Source of the DNA: Actinomycetes bacterium
Lineage (GTDB): Bacteria > Actinomycetota > Actinomycetes > Mycobacteriales > Mycobacteriaceae
Length of the DNA: 8,858 bases
Direction of reading: 5' to 3'
Assembly: GCA_023415515.1 (NCBI GenBank)
Contig: JAEZKH010000502.1
Location: forward strand, 1 to 8,858
The notes below the pieces were generated by a model, which saw only the letters and a program-made list of their open reading frames with translations, ran no database searches and was not told the DNA's origin. The position numbers and the translations under genes are program-made. Shown piece by piece: positions 7,307 to 8,858 of this stretch; within the stretch, counting starts at the first letter, position 1, and each line of letters opens with the position of its first letter.

Positions 7307-7923
7307 GCCACACTCACATCGCCGCAACCGTCGCCGGTGCCGACGTGCATGTCGCCGACGTCGACGCCCGCGAAGCCGCACTGCGGGAGGTGATGCCGGC
7401 CGCCGCGCTGCCGCGCGCCAACAGCAGCGAGGGCAGGCAGCTACGACGTTGGCTGACACAGCTTTTGGTGGCCGAGCGGGTTGTCGCCGTCGAAGCGGGC
7501 AACGCCGGCGTCACCGGCGCGCATGCGCCTCGCGAAGACGAAGTGCTGCCCGACGATACGGCACGGTTGGAGATCGGCAGCATCGCGGCAGCCACCCTGG
7601 GCGATCCGCTCGCCAGAGCGATGTATGTGTACGTCACGGCGGACGTCGACGTCACCGACGCCGAGGTCGACGACTACCACGCCCGCAACCCGCTGCGCTT
7701 CGCCAGACCGTCGCGCACCGAAAGCGGTTGGTGTGCCGCCACTCTCGAGGCGCCACCGCCGGAAACCGCGCGGCCGTTGATCGTCGCACATCTGCGCGGC
7801 GCAGCCCGCCGCCGCGCGTTCCGGTTGTGGCTCGACTCCCGGTGCGCAGCACTGGTTCGGCTCGCGCCCGGTTACGAACATCCCGGCGATCCCCGCCAGC
7901 CCGACAACACCCACAGGCACTGA
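7303..7923 (+). CDS. SurA/parvulin N-domain-like protein, often labelled FabD2
   Basis: A 206-residue protein starting at the ATG of the ATGA overlap with the mannosidase gene, so it is probably translationally coupled. M. tuberculosis places a gene called fabD2 (Rv0649) here, but the sequence has no acyltransferase GHSxG motif and is much shorter than FabD (about 300). It looks instead like the chaperone part of SurA/PpiC proteins: an N-terminal 'ATVAGADVHVADVDAREAAL' strand-helix, a 'GRQLRRWLTQLLVAERVVAV' helix, and 'VTDAEVDDYHARNPLRF' at 117-133, the segment that precedes a parvulin domain in that family. No PPIase domain follows. The protein ends in a striking tail, 'PGYEHPGDPRQPDNTHRH' (189-206). 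No signal peptide is seen. Function is unknown; a folding or assembly role for the mannosidase or kinase is inferred from position. Confidence is high for the gene and low for the role. Confidence 0.85.
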   Translation: MSHTHIAATVAGADVHVADVDAREAALREVMPAAALPRANSSEGRQLRRWLTQLLVAERVVAVEAGNAGVTGAHAPREDEVLPDDTARLEIGSIAAATLGDPLARAMYVYVTADVDVTDAEVDDYHARNPLRFARPSRTESGWCAATLEAPPPETARPLIVAHLRGAARRRAFRLWLDSRCAALVRLAPGYEHPGDPRQPDNTHRH

Positions 7924-8831
7924 TGGCTGACCCGACGCTTGCCATCGACATCGGCGGGACGAAGATCGCAGTCGGCCTCGTCAGCGGCGACGGTGAACTC
8001 GGTCATCGCGCCCAGCTGCCGACGCCCGACGACGGTGCCGAGGCGACCTGGGCGGTGGTCGATTCGCTGGTGACCGATGCGGTCGCGGCGGCGAACGGCC
8101 GTGTTCGCGGCGTCGGCATCGCGTCGGCGGGCCCGATCGACATGCACGCGGGAACGGTCAGCCCGATCAATATCACCCAGTGGCAACGCTTTCCGATCGT
8201 CGAGCGTGTCGCCGATCTGATCGAGGCACCTGTTCGGCTCGGCGGTGACGGCCTGTGCATGGCGATGGGTGAACGCTGGCGCGGTGCGGGCCGCGGCGCG
8301 CACTTCATGCTCGGCATGGTGGTGTCGACCGGCATCGGCGGCGGTTTGGTGCTCGACGGTCACCCCTACGACGGCCGCACCGGCAACGCGGGACACGTCG
8401 GTCATGTCGTCGTCGACCCCAACGGGGGGCCGTGCACCTGTGGCGGCCGCGGTTGCGCCGAGACGGTCGCGTCGGGCCCGCACATCGCGCAGTGGGCACG
8501 CGAGCACGGCTGGAACGCGCCACCGGAGGCGGACGCCAAGGAACTCGCCGACGCCGCCGTCGCCGGTGACCCGGTGGCGCTGCAGGCGTTCCGTCGGTGT
8601 GCGGCTTTCGTGGCCGCGACGATCGCGTCCGTTGCCGCGGTATGCGATCTGGACCTGGTCGTCGTCGGCGGGGGAGTGGCCAAGTCGGGTGCGCTGCTCT
8701 TCGATCCGCTGCGGGAGTCGCTCGCCGAGTACGCGGGGCTGAGCTTCCTGCACAACCTGCGGGTGGTGGCGGCCGAACTGGGTGGCGACGCGGGCCTGGT
8801 CGGTGCCGCCGCCCTGGCGATTTCGGCGTGA
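7923..8831 (+). CDS. ROK-family sugar kinase with altered sugar-binding motif
   Basis: A 302-residue kinase whose ATG shares one base with the preceding stop (TGATG). The ATP phosphate-binding motif 'DIGGTK' is at residues 9-14, followed by 'GIASAGPID', the catalytic base D109 in 'LGGDGLCMAMGE', the 'STGIGGGLV' loop, and the ROK zinc site formed by H161 with C171, C173 and C178 in 'CTCGGRGC'. Two consensus positions differ: the Asn before the catalytic Asp is Gly (GGDG in place of NDA), and the sugar-contacting Glu of the GExGH motif is His (G-H158-V-G-H161). It lacks the N-terminal HTH of ROK repressors, so it should be an enzyme. The length equals that of Rv0650 as I recall it. It probably phosphorylates mannose or a modified hexose released by the mannosidase, but the substrate is not proven. 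Confidence 0.92.
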   Translation: MADPTLAIDIGGTKIAVGLVSGDGELGHRAQLPTPDDGAEATWAVVDSLVTDAVAAANGRVRGVGIASAGPIDMHAGTVSPINITQWQRFPIVERVADLIEAPVRLGGDGLCMAMGERWRGAGRGAHFMLGMVVSTGIGGGLVLDGHPYDGRTGNAGHVGHVVVDPNGGPCTCGGRGCAETVASGPHIAQWAREHGWNAPPEADAKELADAAVAGDPVALQAFRRCAAFVAATIASVAAVCDLDLVVVGGGVAKSGALLFDPLRESLAEYAGLSFLHNLRVVAAELGGDAGLVGAAALAISA

Positions 8832-8834
8832 TTC

Positions 8835-8855
8835 CCTGCGCTGAGCGCAGGTTTT
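8835..8855 (+). terminator. Intrinsic terminator after the kinase gene
   Basis: CCTGCGC-TGA-GCGCAGG forms a perfect 7-base-pair, GC-rich stem with a 3-base loop, followed directly by TTTT (8852-8855). It begins 3 bases after the kinase stop codon and marks the likely end of the mannosidase transcript. Confidence 0.75.
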
Positions 8856-8858
8856 CAC

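Noticed and set aside
7872..8858. A 328-codon minus-strand frame opposite the kinase gene
   Set aside because: Arg-rich with no motif, and it runs through the terminator hairpin; shadow of the ROK gene.

Overview
The window is high-GC actinobacterial chromosome (strong G/C preference at third codon positions, GTG starts, genes overlapping by 1 to 4 bases). The gene types and the order GH38 alpha-mannosidase, small 'FabD2-like' protein, ROK sugar kinase match what I recall of M. tuberculosis Rv0648-Rv0649-Rv0650, so a Mycobacterium/Mycolicibacterium-type genome is the best guess. I see no mobile element, CRISPR array, tRNA or rRNA.

Layout. (1) Bases 1-1439 hold a divergent pair: a DinB-superfamily protein on the minus strand, cut by the window edge, and a YafY/WYL-type transcriptional regulator on the plus strand. 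They are separated by about 60 bases that contain a perfect 7-3-7 inverted repeat, a likely operator. (2) Bases 1440-1738 have no convincing gene; a weak minus-strand ORF overlaps the end of the regulator gene. (3) A minus-strand nucleotidyltransferase (1739-2296) is divergent from an endonuclease/exonuclease/phosphatase (EEP) family gene (2315-3082). Their start codons are only 18 bases apart, and a second perfect 7-3-7 palindrome fills that gap. (4) From 3092 to 8831 a tight plus-strand run encodes a 1404-residue GH38 alpha-mannosidase, a 206-residue protein resembling the N-terminal (chaperone) part of SurA/parvulin-type proteins, and a 302-residue ROK-family sugar kinase. The junctions are ATGA and TGATG. 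A hairpin followed by TTTT (8835-8855) ends the unit. The EEP gene lies only 9 bases upstream and may be the first gene of the same transcript.

How the genes may work together. The clearest unit is mannosidase plus kinase: an apparently cytoplasmic enzyme releases mannose or a modified mannose from an internal mannoside, and the kinase phosphorylates the sugar. The conserved small protein between them has no obvious catalytic motif and may assist folding or assembly of the very large mannosidase; this is inference. The kinase departs from the ROK consensus at residues that normally contact the sugar, so its substrate may be unusual. The DinB/regulator pair and the nucleotidyltransferase look functionally separate.
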